Of a stretch of 57,297 bases of DNA, positions 9,303 through 16,904 are shown one piece after another. The stretch comes from Lachnospiraceae bacterium (GTDB lineage: Bacteria; Bacillota; Clostridia; Lachnospirales; Lachnospiraceae), in contig JAKSPO010000011.1 in the NCBI GenBank assembly GCA_024404675.1, positions 1 to 57,297 of the forward strand, written 5' to 3'. A program made the translations under genes and the position numbers. The notes under the pieces are model-generated. The model worked only from the letters and a program-made list of their open reading frames with translations, made no database searches and had not been told where the DNA came from. Each line of letters begins with the position of its first letter. Positions within the stretch are counted from its first letter, which is position 1.

Positions 9303-9332
9303 ATATTCTGCCATTTGCTTGGCACATCGGTT

Positions 9333-9361
9333 ATTATACTGTATGTTATTCCAATTTGCAA
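9333..9361 (-). promoter_or_regulatory. Promoter of tRNA-Gln
   Basis: Minus-strand TTGCAA (9361-9356), 17 bp, TATAAT (9338-9333), 30 nt before the tRNA 5' end. The stretch 9014-9516 therefore holds two promoters, the tRNA and its terminator, and no further gene. Confidence 0.75.
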
Positions 9362-9516
9362 GCATTATTTTCACTTTTTTGACGGAATTTTTCACGCACG
9401 GCGAAACCGCCCGAAAAAAAGCAAAAATATTCTCTTTTCTTTTCAAAGCATATTATGTATAATAGGATTTACCATAAAGCGTTTATAAAGAATGCCAAGT
9501 ACGAAAGGAGATTATT

Positions 9517-9978
9517 ATGAAGAATTTCACAAAGCTTGCAATTACCGCAACTATGCTTGCCGGTGCATATTACCTTTACAAGTCCCAGACCGAGAAGACC
9601 GCTCCGGCTGTTGAGGATGCCGATGAGGACGCTATCTTCGAGGGTGACTTTGTTGAGTCCGAGGCTTCGGCTGATGCAGAGGCACAGGCTAACAAGTTCG
9701 ATGCATACAAGAAGAAGGTAGATGAGCTTGCTAAGAAGGCAAGTGAGAAGGCTACCGAGCTTGCTAAGAAGGCTGCTGAGAAGGCTTCTGTTGCTAAGGA
9801 GTTTGTAGAGAAGAAGGTTGAGGAGTATAAGTCCAAGGATGCTGCCGAGGTTACCGAGGAAGCACTTGAGGATGCTGAGGAGATCGCAGTTAATGTTGCC
9901 GAGGATGCTGAGGAGTTCGTAGGCGATGTTGCTTCCGATTTCGCTCCCGCTGAGGATCCGGTTGATCCCGAGGCATAA
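9517..9978 (+). CDS. Small membrane-anchored Lys/Glu/Ala-rich helical protein, function unknown
   Basis: 153 residues, not recognised as a named family. An N-terminal hydrophobic helix (residues 5-21, LAITATMLAGAYYLYKS) is followed by an acidic stretch. Next comes a long amphipathic segment of repeated AKKASEKATELAKKAAEKA type (about residues 65-110), then an acidic tail ending DPVDPEA. The middle resembles LEA-like or apolipoprotein-like helices and is probably a coiled coil held at the membrane. AAAGGAG lies 6 nt before the ATG. TATAAT occurs at 9458-9463 without a clear -35. It stands alone with a terminator right after. Codons are strongly biased (GAG, AAG, GCT), suggesting high expression. 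Confidence 0.8.
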   Translation: MKNFTKLAITATMLAGAYYLYKSQTEKTAPAVEDADEDAIFEGDFVESEASADAEAQANKFDAYKKKVDELAKKASEKATELAKKAAEKASVAKEFVEKKVEEYKSKDAAEVTEEALEDAEEIAVNVAEDAEEFVGDVASDFAPAEDPVDPEA

Positions 9979-9996
9979 GCTGTCATAGAAAACCAC

Positions 9997-10026
9997 AAGA
10001 GCTTCGCTTCTGCGAGGCTCTTTTTT
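9997..10026 (+). terminator. Terminator of the small helical protein gene
   Basis: AAGAGCtTCGC/GCGAgGCTCTT stem, TTCT loop and a run of six T residues. Confidence 0.85.
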
Positions 10027-10123
10027 GCGCTTTTCTTTCATAAACGAAGAACAGACAACAGGCGTCCCCGTTGTCTGTCCCTCTACCTCAAAGTTTCTAA
10101 GAGGCTTCTTTCCCTTTTTGGTA

Positions 10124-11332
10124 CTACTTTATTTCCAGATAATGATCCATCAGACGATACCCTTCAGCAAAATAATTGCCGGTAAGCTTCGCTTCTTTCT
10201 CATTATAACTCTGGCACTTTGATACATCCGTCTTCGTACTGTCATAAATCAGATACGGAATCGGATCACTGGTATGTGTTCGCTTTGAAATCGGGGTCGG
10301 ATGATCCGGCATAATCAACATGCGATAATCCTCGCCTGCCCGGTCAAGTCCTTCCTTCACAACGCGAATCACTCTCTCATCCAGGTATTCGATAGCCCTA
10401 AGCTTACGCTCTAAGCTTCCCTGGTGTCCCATCTCATCCGGTGCCTCCAGATGAACATAGACAAAATCATATCCTTCTTCGGTCAAAGCACGAACCGCTG
10501 CGCCAGCCTTACCTTCATAATTGGTATGCAGGCCGCCGTTAGCGCCTTCCACATCAATATTATGCATTCCCGCACCGACTGCAATACCCTTCAAAAGGTC
10601 TACGGCGGAAATCATCGCACCCTTCCTGCCGGTCTTCTCCGTAAAGGAGGAAAGACCCGGTTTCGTTCCGGCGCCCCAGAACCACAAGGAATTGGCCTTG
10701 TTCAGTCCCTTACGGGCACGCTCGATATTCAGCGGATGCTCATTCAATATCTCATAGCTTCTCTTCTGCATAGCAAGAAGCTTCTCATCGGACGGAAGAT
10801 ACTCTCCAATCCTACGTTCTAGTATATCATGCGGCGGCGTAAGGTCAACTACTTTTCCGCAATTCCATATCAAAAGATGTCGATAACTCGTTCCAACGAA
10901 GAAATGATATCCCTCCCACTCGAGCTGCTTACGGCATGCCTCTAAAAGGATTGCCGCATCCTCGGTAGAAATCTCGGAAGAGCTATGGTCCACCATCGTC
11001 TTCTCCTCATACGGGAGCGCATCATCGGAAACTGTTACAATATTACAGCGAATGGCGATATCCGTATCTGCCATATTTACCCCGATGCTCAGCGCCTCTA
11101 ACGGGGAACGACCGGTATAGTAGCGCTTCGGATCGTATCCGAGCACTGCCAGGTTAGCCGTATCGCTACCGGGCTTCATTCCGGCAGGAATCGTAGCCGC
11201 AAGGCCGATCTCACCGTATTTCGCGAGTTCATCCATCATAGGCGTATCGGCATACGCAAGCGGAGTCTTTCCGCCAAGTTCAGCAATCGGCTCATCAGCC
11301 ATACCGTCGCCAAGAATAACTACATACTTCAT
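10124..11332 (-). CDS. apgM: ApgM-type phosphoglycerate mutase-like protein, proposed homoserine kinase
   Basis: A metal-dependent alkaline-phosphatase-superfamily protein of 402 residues. It opens with VVILGDGMADEPI, with the catalytic Ser in PGSDTANLAVLGYDP and a metal-binding MPDHPTPI...RTHTSDP near the C-terminus. The archaeal-type cofactor-independent phosphoglycerate mutase family is formally the nearest named family. The subgroup found next to hom (TIGR02535) is annotated as proposed homoserine kinase. Here it lies 15 bp downstream of homoserine dehydrogenase in one operon with an ACT protein and without thrB, which favours the kinase role (inference). The ATG at 11332 is preceded by AAAGG. 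Confidence 0.85.
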   Translation of the reverse strand: MKYVVILGDGMADEPIAELGGKTPLAYADTPMMDELAKYGEIGLAATIPAGMKPGSDTANLAVLGYDPKRYYTGRSPLEALSIGVNMADTDIAIRCNIVTVSDDALPYEEKTMVDHSSSEISTEDAAILLEACRKQLEWEGYHFFVGTSYRHLLIWNCGKVVDLTPPHDILERRIGEYLPSDEKLLAMQKRSYEILNEHPLNIERARKGLNKANSLWFWGAGTKPGLSSFTEKTGRKGAMISAVDLLKGIAVGAGMHNIDVEGANGGLHTNYEGKAGAAVRALTEEGYDFVYVHLEAPDEMGHQGSLERKLRAIEYLDERVIRVVKEGLDRAGEDYRMLIMPDHPTPISKRTHTSDPIPYLIYDSTKTDVSKCQSYNEKEAKLTGNYFAEGYRLMDHYLEIK

Positions 11333-11347
11333 ATCCGCGCCTTTCTC

Positions 11348-12553
11348 TTACGCCTCGTAACGAATGCGGCTCAACACCTGTACCTTCGCCTGTGCTTCCT
11401 CGAAGGCCTTCTCACTCATTACGCCGGTGACAAATGCGATCTCGGCATTCTCGTACTCAGGAAGCTTCAGCTCCTTCTCAATCGGGAACAGGCTTCTTGC
11501 CTTCTCGGCGTCTGCCAAAGCAACACGTACGAAGAATCTGGTCTCCATCTCCTCCTTGCTGCCAAGAACAAGCTTCTCAGCATCCCAGAGAATCGGAATA
11601 TTGGTATTACGATGCTTTGCCGCATCGATAACATCGGAAACAACAGCGCTCGCCGTCGGAAGCTTACCTGCACCGCGACCGTAGCACATAACATCCTCAA
11701 GCATATTACCGCGAATCAGAATCGCATTGTATACGCCCTTAACCGGGTAAAGCGGGTTCTCCTCGCCAATCATACGAGGCGCAACCACAGCATAAACCTT
11801 ACCGTCCTTCATATAGCTCTGTCCAAGAAGCTTAATGCCTCTTTTCATCTCCGTCGCATAAGCCACATCAATATCGGAAATAGCTACAATACCCTCGGTA
11901 TAGATATCCTCATAATCCACCTGCTTTGCATAAGCAAGAGAAGTAAGGATTGCAATCTTACGGCAGGCATCATGTCCCTCGATATCGGCAGCAGGATTAC
12001 GCTCGGCAAAGCCCTTAGCCTGTGCGTCAGCTAATGCCTCCTCAAAGGTAACACCCTTCTCACGCATCTCGGTCATCATATAGTTCGTAGTACCGTTCAG
12101 GATACCGCAAACCTCCATCACCTCATCTGCCGTAATGGAACGAATCAGCTGGCGAATAACGGGAATACCGCCGCCTACGCTTGCCTCAAACAGGAAGTTG
12201 ATATTCTTCTCCTTCGCAAGAGCGATAAATTCAGCACCGTGCTTTGCAACAAGCTCCTTATTGGAGGTACATACGCTACGACCGGTCTCGAGCGCCCTTT
12301 TTGTGAACTCGTAAGCCGGATGGATGCCACCCATTACCTCAACGACAATCTCCACCTCGGGATCGTCGAGAATCTGATTCACATCATGCGTCAGATAAGG
12401 CTCAACCGGATTGCCCGGAAACTCACGGAGATCAAGCACATACTTAACATCGACCGGGAAGCCGACACGCTTTGCAATAATATCGTGGTTCTCCATCAAT
12501 ACGTCAAATACGCCGGAACCTACGGTACCATATCCAAAAATAGCAACTTTCAT
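11348..12553 (-). CDS. hom: Homoserine dehydrogenase
   Basis: Reduces aspartate semialdehyde to homoserine for threonine and methionine synthesis, in the cytoplasm. The 401 residues begin with the NAD(P)-binding loop IFGYGTVGSGVFDVL. The catalytic domain carries GILNGTTNYMM (substrate loop) and DAQAKGFAERNPAADIEGHDACRK, which includes the catalytic Lys/Asp region. The C-terminus is shorter than in enzymes with a full ACT domain and ends after an ACT-like strand (AEIAFVTGVMSE). AAAGGAG precedes the ATG. It lies between the ACT/HTH gene (44 bp) and apgM (15 bp); feedback control may reside in the separate ACT protein. Confidence 0.95.
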   Translation of the reverse strand: MKVAIFGYGTVGSGVFDVLMENHDIIAKRVGFPVDVKYVLDLREFPGNPVEPYLTHDVNQILDDPEVEIVVEVMGGIHPAYEFTKRALETGRSVCTSNKELVAKHGAEFIALAKEKNINFLFEASVGGGIPVIRQLIRSITADEVMEVCGILNGTTNYMMTEMREKGVTFEEALADAQAKGFAERNPAADIEGHDACRKIAILTSLAYAKQVDYEDIYTEGIVAISDIDVAYATEMKRGIKLLGQSYMKDGKVYAVVAPRMIGEENPLYPVKGVYNAILIRGNMLEDVMCYGRGAGKLPTASAVVSDVIDAAKHRNTNIPILWDAEKLVLGSKEEMETRFFVRVALADAEKARSLFPIEKELKLPEYENAEIAFVTGVMSEKAFEEAQAKVQVLSRIRYEA

Positions 12554-12597
12554 AATATATTCTCCTTTAAAGCCGAAACGAATCGAATCAGCCTACT

Positions 12598-13038
12598 CTA
12601 TTCACTTCCAAGAATCTTCAGATAATGAACGCCCTTTACATTCCGCATCTCGGAAAGCAGCTCGTTCGTCGATGAGGTCTCCGGCAGAATCTCCACACCA
12701 AGAGCCACCGAAGCGATTCCGCCTGTCGGAATGCTCTGCTGAATCGTCAGAACATTAGCCTTACAGCCTGCAATCTTTGAAAGAATCGCAGAAAGGATTC
12801 CCTGCTTATCATCTACCTGAAGCATAACATTCAGTGTCTTACCACGCGCATTCTCATGAAAAGGAAGGATATCATCCTTATATTTATAAAAGGAACTGCG
12901 GCTTAGCCCAATCGCGTCAGCCACCTCCTGCACCGTCAGCGATTCATCACAGGCAAGTCGATGCTTCGCCTCTACGACCTTCAGAAGTACCTCCGGCAGC
13001 GCACGCTGCTTTACGATATAAAACTCATCAGAACCCAC
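12598..13038 (-). CDS. ACT-domain protein with N-terminal HTH (PheB/UPF0735-like)
   Basis: 146 residues. Residues 25-60 contain a helix-turn-helix-like segment (LTVQEVADAIGLSRSSFYKYKDDI). Residues 68-146 form an ACT domain (LNVMLQVDDKQGILSAILSKIAG) of the type that binds amino acids. Related proteins are called PheB or UPF0735 and are often linked to aspartate- or aromatic-family genes. The GTG start at 13038 has a GGAGGG site 7 nt upstream. As first gene of the hom operon it may sense threonine or another amino acid and act on DNA or on Hom; both are inference. A perfect inverted repeat sits between its promoter and start (13077-13107). Confidence 0.85.
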   Translation of the reverse strand: MGSDEFYIVKQRALPEVLLKVVEAKHRLACDESLTVQEVADAIGLSRSSFYKYKDDILPFHENARGKTLNVMLQVDDKQGILSAILSKIAGCKANVLTIQQSIPTGGIASVALGVEILPETSSTNELLSEMRNVKGVHYLKILGSE

Positions 13039-13076
13039 AAGCGTACCCTCCCGTAATCCATTTTTATCCTTTTCGC

Positions 13077-13107
13077 GACAAATGTTTGCGTGTCACATAC
13101 ATTTGTC
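13077..13107. promoter_or_regulatory. Inverted repeat in the leader of the hom operon
   Basis: GACAAATGT (13077-13085) and ACATTTGTC (13099-13107) are perfect 9-bp arms around a 13-bp spacer. They lie about 9-40 nt downstream of the predicted transcription start. It could be a protein operator, plausibly for the ACT/HTH protein, or an RNA hairpin. Confidence 0.5.
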
Positions 13108-13122
13108 CACGAACATAACGGA

Positions 13123-13151
13123 ATTCTATCACACTTCCCCGAGAAAAGCAA
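13123..13151 (-). promoter_or_regulatory. Promoter of ACT protein-hom-apgM operon
   Basis: Minus-strand TTGCTT (13151-13146), 17 bp, TAGAAT (13128-13123) preceded by an extended -10 TGA. Confidence 0.6.
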
Positions 13152-13171
13152 CCTTTTCTGTAAAAGTTACG

Positions 13172-13206
13172 AAAAAACAACCGGCATCACTTTCGTGGTG
13201 CCGGTC
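13172..13206 (-). terminator. Terminator of surface module A
   Basis: ACCGGCATCAC/GTGGTGCCGGT stem (11 bp with one G-U pair), tetraloop, and TTGTTTTTT on the minus strand. It follows the 39-residue peptide gene. Confidence 0.9.
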
Positions 13207-13244
13207 ATTTCGTAGAATTCGCTTCAAAACAGATGCAACACTGA

Positions 13245-13364
13245 TCAGGTCATGCCATCGCTTTCCTGACCATCCTCCCAACCATCCTGGTTGGAATCGG
13301 TAATCACATCGTTGTCCTCAAAAAGGACAATCTGAAACTCTGCTTCTTCAAAATCCAACTTCAT
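13245..13364 (-). CDS. 39-residue acidic micro-peptide A (IVLFE..DVIT motif)
   Basis: A small gene seen by hand: ATG at 13364, stop TGA at 13245, with AAGGGGG 5 nt upstream. The peptide is strongly acidic with no signal peptide. Its core IVLFEDNDVIT-D-S-x-x-DGW-x-D is shared with the 43-residue peptide encoded at 16763-16894: I-V-L-F-E, D-V-I-T, S and D-G-W line up without gaps. Each follows one of two paralogous large surface-protein genes in the same orientation, here 39 bp after the stop of the 963-residue protein. A strong terminator follows directly, so it is the last gene of the transcript. Function unknown; a secretion or assembly partner, or a precursor peptide, are possibilities only. 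Confidence 0.8.
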   Translation of the reverse strand: MKLDFEEAEFQIVLFEDNDVITDSNQDGWEDGQESDGMT

Positions 13365-13403
13365 TGTATCCCCCTTGGATAAATGTGTATTCACCATTTG
13401 CGT

Positions 13404-16295
13404 TTAACCCTGTACTTTAACAAGTGACGCAAACCAGTTCTTAAGATTCAATCTGTAGTAACCCCATACCGACTCAAGACCGTTCTGGTCAATATAGTAT
13501 ACGGTGATATACAGTGTCTCGTTGCTATATGCCTCGGACGGAAGCACAAGACGTACGGTTCTCATACCGTCGTAATCGTTACGGTACGGATCCTGCGGCA
13601 GAAGCTCCTGAATGGTCTGGGGAGCACGGTCCTTCGTTCCAACGAACGTGGTCTGAAGACCAATCGTGTCCGGAGTAGAAGGAACAGCCTGTGTATCATA
13701 GAAGATATAGTCCGTACTGTTATAGCCATACTTGGAAATCGTAATTCTGGTAGATGCTGCTCTCTCCTTATCTACACCAACGCTGATGGAAAGAAGCGAG
13801 AACATATCCTTGCCATATACGAGCGGATTCTTAAGGTCATTGTTATATCCATAAGGCTTGATATCGGTAATGAAGTGGTAGCCGCCATTCGTCGGATCAA
13901 AATAATCATCTGTTGTCAGACGATAATAGATATCCTTTCCGGGGATCGAGTAGTTACCGTTACGACCGATTGCGTAGTAGTTGATCCAAGGCTTCTGGTT
14001 CAGAACATCCTGACGTCTGACTACTGCCTCAAATACTCTGTCGGTATAATCAATATTCATCGGATTATACGGCTGATACGTAAGACCGGTATCGGTATCC
14101 TTCCATACAACACTATAGCCGTTGGGCACATTATTCACAATGTCATACGTACCAGGCATTCCATCATTTGCCGGACCAAACTTATCTACATACTTAGCAC
14201 CGTCACTCTCAGAGAAGCTACCATACATAGGGTAATAACGCTCCGTACGCGTGCCATCCGGATTTACAACATAGAACAATGCATGGTAAATTCCGTGTGC
14301 GGTAATCGTACAATCAATTGCGGTATCATTACCTGCCTTAATGTTAATCGGCTCAAGCTTATAATCACTCGGTGTATCAGGAACCGAAATCTGGAAAAGT
14401 CCGTTATTTCCAAACATGGAAGTTGTACCGTCATACTGACGATTGGAAAGCGTTCCATCGGCTCTCTCCTGGTAAGAGAAGAGCGGAATATCAGGGAATA
14501 CAAGCACATTCGTCTGCTTGTCATAATAAACCTGACCGTTTGCAAAACCGGAATACTCATTGCCGGTCTTTACGGTTTTGGTATTTGCATCAAAAGTCAG
14601 ATCATATGTATTTCCGCCAACAATGCTCGGATTGCCGGAAGAAGCTTCCACCATCTCCTGCACGCGAACGGTAAACTCATCAGGGCGCTTGCCGGACTTG
14701 TCCGACTTATCATCCCACTGTACATTGACACTTACAGAAAGTGCCGGATAAAGAATGAAGTATACGTTACTTTCGCCAAATGTATAGGTCTCATTCCACT
14801 GGATGTTATCCTTCTTAGTCATCGAAGCGTATGTTGCCGGATTGGTAAGTGCTGCGCCGGTAACGGCCTCAGTCCAGTCCTTTCCGTCCTCATATACGGC
14901 AAGGGTGAAGTTAAAGCCCTTCTGTGCAAGCTCTTTATACTGCTGCGGCATACCGTCCATTGCACTGACAGCATTACGATTAGCTGCGGTAACCGCCGTC
15001 AGGGTATCCCCAACGGAATATGCAGAACCGAGAGAATCGCTTGCTGCATTCGGAGCAGCACCAATACCGATCATCATATTATACATCGTACCGTTCATCT
15101 CACGGATGGCTCTTTCGGTGGAGCCATATGCCGGAATATCATAGTACAGATAGTGTGCCGTGTAGCGAACAGCCTCGGAACGCTTCACAAGATTCGTATT
15201 GGACATGTCAAGCAGATCGGAAGGACCGGTAAATGCAAACTGACCCATCTCAGAATTCAGTCGAATTTCTTTCGCAATAATCTGACCATTGTTATGAGAA
15301 CCGGGCGTACCGCATGCACCATCAGTTACTACTGCCTTCGGAGCAAGTATCGAACCGGTAGAAGAACTGTAAATATTAACCTCCTCGGCCTCGAAGAAGT
15401 TGAAAAGCACCTGGTTGTTCGTTTTATTATTACCGACAGCCTGACCGTTCAGTTTCATGCCGTTATAGATACCGATCGGGAAGGTAATAACCTTACCACC
15501 AACATTAATAATTACGCTACTGCTTTCCGGAACAGTGATACTCAAATCGCTGATAGAAGCAAATCTATCAGCAGGAATCGTAAAGATGTTGACCTTAGGA
15601 TCGGTACCCTTCAGCGTCACCTGATAGCTCATCGTAACCTGTGCTGTAATATTCTCAAGGTCAGCCATCTGAAGGCTCAGTGCTTCAAGCCTAGTAAACT
15701 CAGCATCAAAATCAATTACGGAATTCTTCGGAACCTTAATCGTACGATCTACAATCTTGGCCTTCGTATCCGTATAAGCAGAAAGCATCTCTGTAACATC
15801 ATCAGAGCAGACAAAGATGTGCTTCTTGCCTCCCGATTCGCCATAAGAAGGCTCCATATAACCAAAGCTTCCGCTTTCGCTATTGTTACAGATAATCGTA
15901 GCACCTACACCGATATACGGATTGCCAGCCGGATCTCCTGCATATTCCGGTCCCAAGCCCTGAATAGGGTAGCCGAACTTAACTGCACCCTGTGCATAAA
16001 TATAACTGCTATCCACGCTGAACTCATCTGCAGCCACACGGCCAACCATGTCGGCGCCAACGCCGTTCGGTGCGATAACAAGCTTCTTTGCAAAAAGTCC
16101 GAACTGCGAAGCGGGGCCAAGTAGATAATCTGCAGTCGCGCTGTTAGGACCATAAATTAACTGATTACGATACTCATCCGTCACCACCGGCGAAGAATCC
16201 TCTCCGTCCGCCAATGCGCCGCCAAGTAAACCGGTGAGCAAAAGCACCGCGATCGACAGTGCCGACAATGCTCTGAAAGCTCTCCTCTTCTTCAT
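13404..16295 (-). CDS. Exported surface protein A: choice-of-anchor-A domain plus Cna B-like domain
   Basis: 963 residues with a signal peptide (MKKRRAFRALSALSIAVLLLT, cut near ALA-DG). Residues about 42-350 form a choice-of-anchor-A type beta domain, with GATIICNNSESG, SSVIINVGG, VLFNFFEAEEVNI and GSILAPKA. From about 515, VNVQWDDKSDKSGKRPDEF opens a Cna B-like domain. The rest consists of beta-rich repeats ending VYYIDQNGLESVWGYYRLN. No LPXTG motif or C-terminal membrane helix is visible, so attachment is unclear. The start at 16295 has AGGAGG 9 nt upstream; an ATG three codons earlier abuts the ribosome site. It is clearly paralogous to the 967-residue protein upstream, notably at VYEDGKDWT and GVDKERAA. 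It probably acts in adhesion (inference). Confidence 0.85.
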   Translation of the reverse strand: MKKRRAFRALSALSIAVLLLTGLLGGALADGEDSSPVVTDEYRNQLIYGPNSATADYLLGPASQFGLFAKKLVIAPNGVGADMVGRVAADEFSVDSSYIYAQGAVKFGYPIQGLGPEYAGDPAGNPYIGVGATIICNNSESGSFGYMEPSYGESGGKKHIFVCSDDVTEMLSAYTDTKAKIVDRTIKVPKNSVIDFDAEFTRLEALSLQMADLENITAQVTMSYQVTLKGTDPKVNIFTIPADRFASISDLSITVPESSSVIINVGGKVITFPIGIYNGMKLNGQAVGNNKTNNQVLFNFFEAEEVNIYSSSTGSILAPKAVVTDGACGTPGSHNNGQIIAKEIRLNSEMGQFAFTGPSDLLDMSNTNLVKRSEAVRYTAHYLYYDIPAYGSTERAIREMNGTMYNMMIGIGAAPNAASDSLGSAYSVGDTLTAVTAANRNAVSAMDGMPQQYKELAQKGFNFTLAVYEDGKDWTEAVTGAALTNPATYASMTKKDNIQWNETYTFGESNVYFILYPALSVSVNVQWDDKSDKSGKRPDEFTVRVQEMVEASSGNPSIVGGNTYDLTFDANTKTVKTGNEYSGFANGQVYYDKQTNVLVFPDIPLFSYQERADGTLSNRQYDGTTSMFGNNGLFQISVPDTPSDYKLEPINIKAGNDTAIDCTITAHGIYHALFYVVNPDGTRTERYYPMYGSFSESDGAKYVDKFGPANDGMPGTYDIVNNVPNGYSVVWKDTDTGLTYQPYNPMNIDYTDRVFEAVVRRQDVLNQKPWINYYAIGRNGNYSIPGKDIYYRLTTDDYFDPTNGGYHFITDIKPYGYNNDLKNPLVYGKDMFSLLSISVGVDKERAASTRITISKYGYNSTDYIFYDTQAVPSTPDTIGLQTTFVGTKDRAPQTIQELLPQDPYRNDYDGMRTVRLVLPSEAYSNETLYITVYYIDQNGLESVWGYYRLNLKNWFASLVKVQG

Positions 16296-16396
16296 ATAAA
16301 TCATCCTCCTTACATTACATACACCCTATCGGCGATGCAAATTCTCTCCACTGCACGCACGCGTATTACTACAATGGTAGAATTTTCCTTGTAATT

Positions 16397-16425
16397 ATAA
16401 TACATCGCTCCCTTTTTCGTGTCAA
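16397..16425 (-). promoter_or_regulatory. Promoter of surface module A
   Basis: Minus-strand perfect TTGACA (16425-16420), 17 bp, TATTAT (16402-16397). The leader is about 95 nt. Confidence 0.75.
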
Positions 16426-16430
16426 CCGGA

Positions 16431-16700
16431 AAAATACACATTTTCCAACTTTTTCGGGCAAATGAATGCACAATTATCAATAGAAAGACAAGACATTTTA
16501 CATATTTTACAAAAAGAAGCGAAATCTTGCGAATGCGGCGTTTATCAAGTGCAACACTATTGCAACACTTCTTCTCTTCTCTGGTGCTTCTGTAATCTAG
16601 TCCTTATCCGAAAAAGGTATTCGTTTTTTCTAAAAAAGCACATGCTTACATTGCGGGTGCGAAATGCTTACCAGGTCCTCCCGCGTAAATCCCGCAAACA
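16431..16700. other. Gene-free spacer with phased direct repeat
   Basis: No gene is supported between the module A promoter and the module B terminator. TGCAACACT occurs at 16550-16558 and again at 16561-16569, exactly one helical turn apart and about 125 bp upstream of the -35. This could be a regulator site, but there is no independent support. Confidence 0.4.
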
Positions 16701-16730
16701 GAAAAACCCGACAGCATATCGCTGTCGGGT
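16701..16730 (-). terminator. Terminator of surface module B
   Basis: Perfect 10-bp stem ACCCGACAGC/GCTGTCGGGT with a 5-nt loop, followed by TTTTTC on the minus strand, 33 bp after the 43-residue peptide gene. Confidence 0.9.
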
Positions 16731-16762
16731 CTGTTACAATTCATATTGTTACGGAAGAAGAA

Positions 16763-16894
16763 TTACGGGTTTTCCCCCTCGCCGCCTTGGTTATCACCGC
16801 CGCTATCGCCCCATCCGTCTCCGGGGCTATTAGTAATAACATCCATTTCCTCAAAAAGGACGATGCTCCATTCTACCTCTTGAAACTTCTTCAT
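16763..16894 (-). CDS. 43-residue acidic micro-peptide B (IVLFE..DVIT motif)
   Basis: A small gene seen by hand: ATG at 16894, stop TAA at 16763. Its AGGAGG site (6 nt spacing) overlaps the stop region of the 967-residue surface-protein gene, giving a 10-bp gap and probable translational coupling. A second ATG directly upstream is too close to the ribosome site. The N-terminal half MKKFQEVEWSIVLFEEMDVIT aligns with micro-peptide A. The second half is Gly/Asp-rich (GDGWGDSGGD). There is no signal peptide, membrane helix or Cys. Function unknown; the conserved position behind both paralogous surface genes is the main clue. Confidence 0.82.
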   Translation of the reverse strand: MKKFQEVEWSIVLFEEMDVITNSPGDGWGDSGGDNQGGEGENP

Positions 16895-16904
16895 CATTCT
16901 CCTC

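Noticed and set aside
13875-16124. 749-codon open frame on the plus strand
   Set aside because: Antisense to surface protein A, rich in Ile/Arg/Cys as expected of a mirror frame, no ribosome site.
16296-16396. c-di-GMP or other riboswitch in the leader of surface module A
   Set aside because: No conserved aptamer core such as the GEMM tetraloop-receptor pattern could be recognised, despite the c-di-GMP gene elsewhere in the window.
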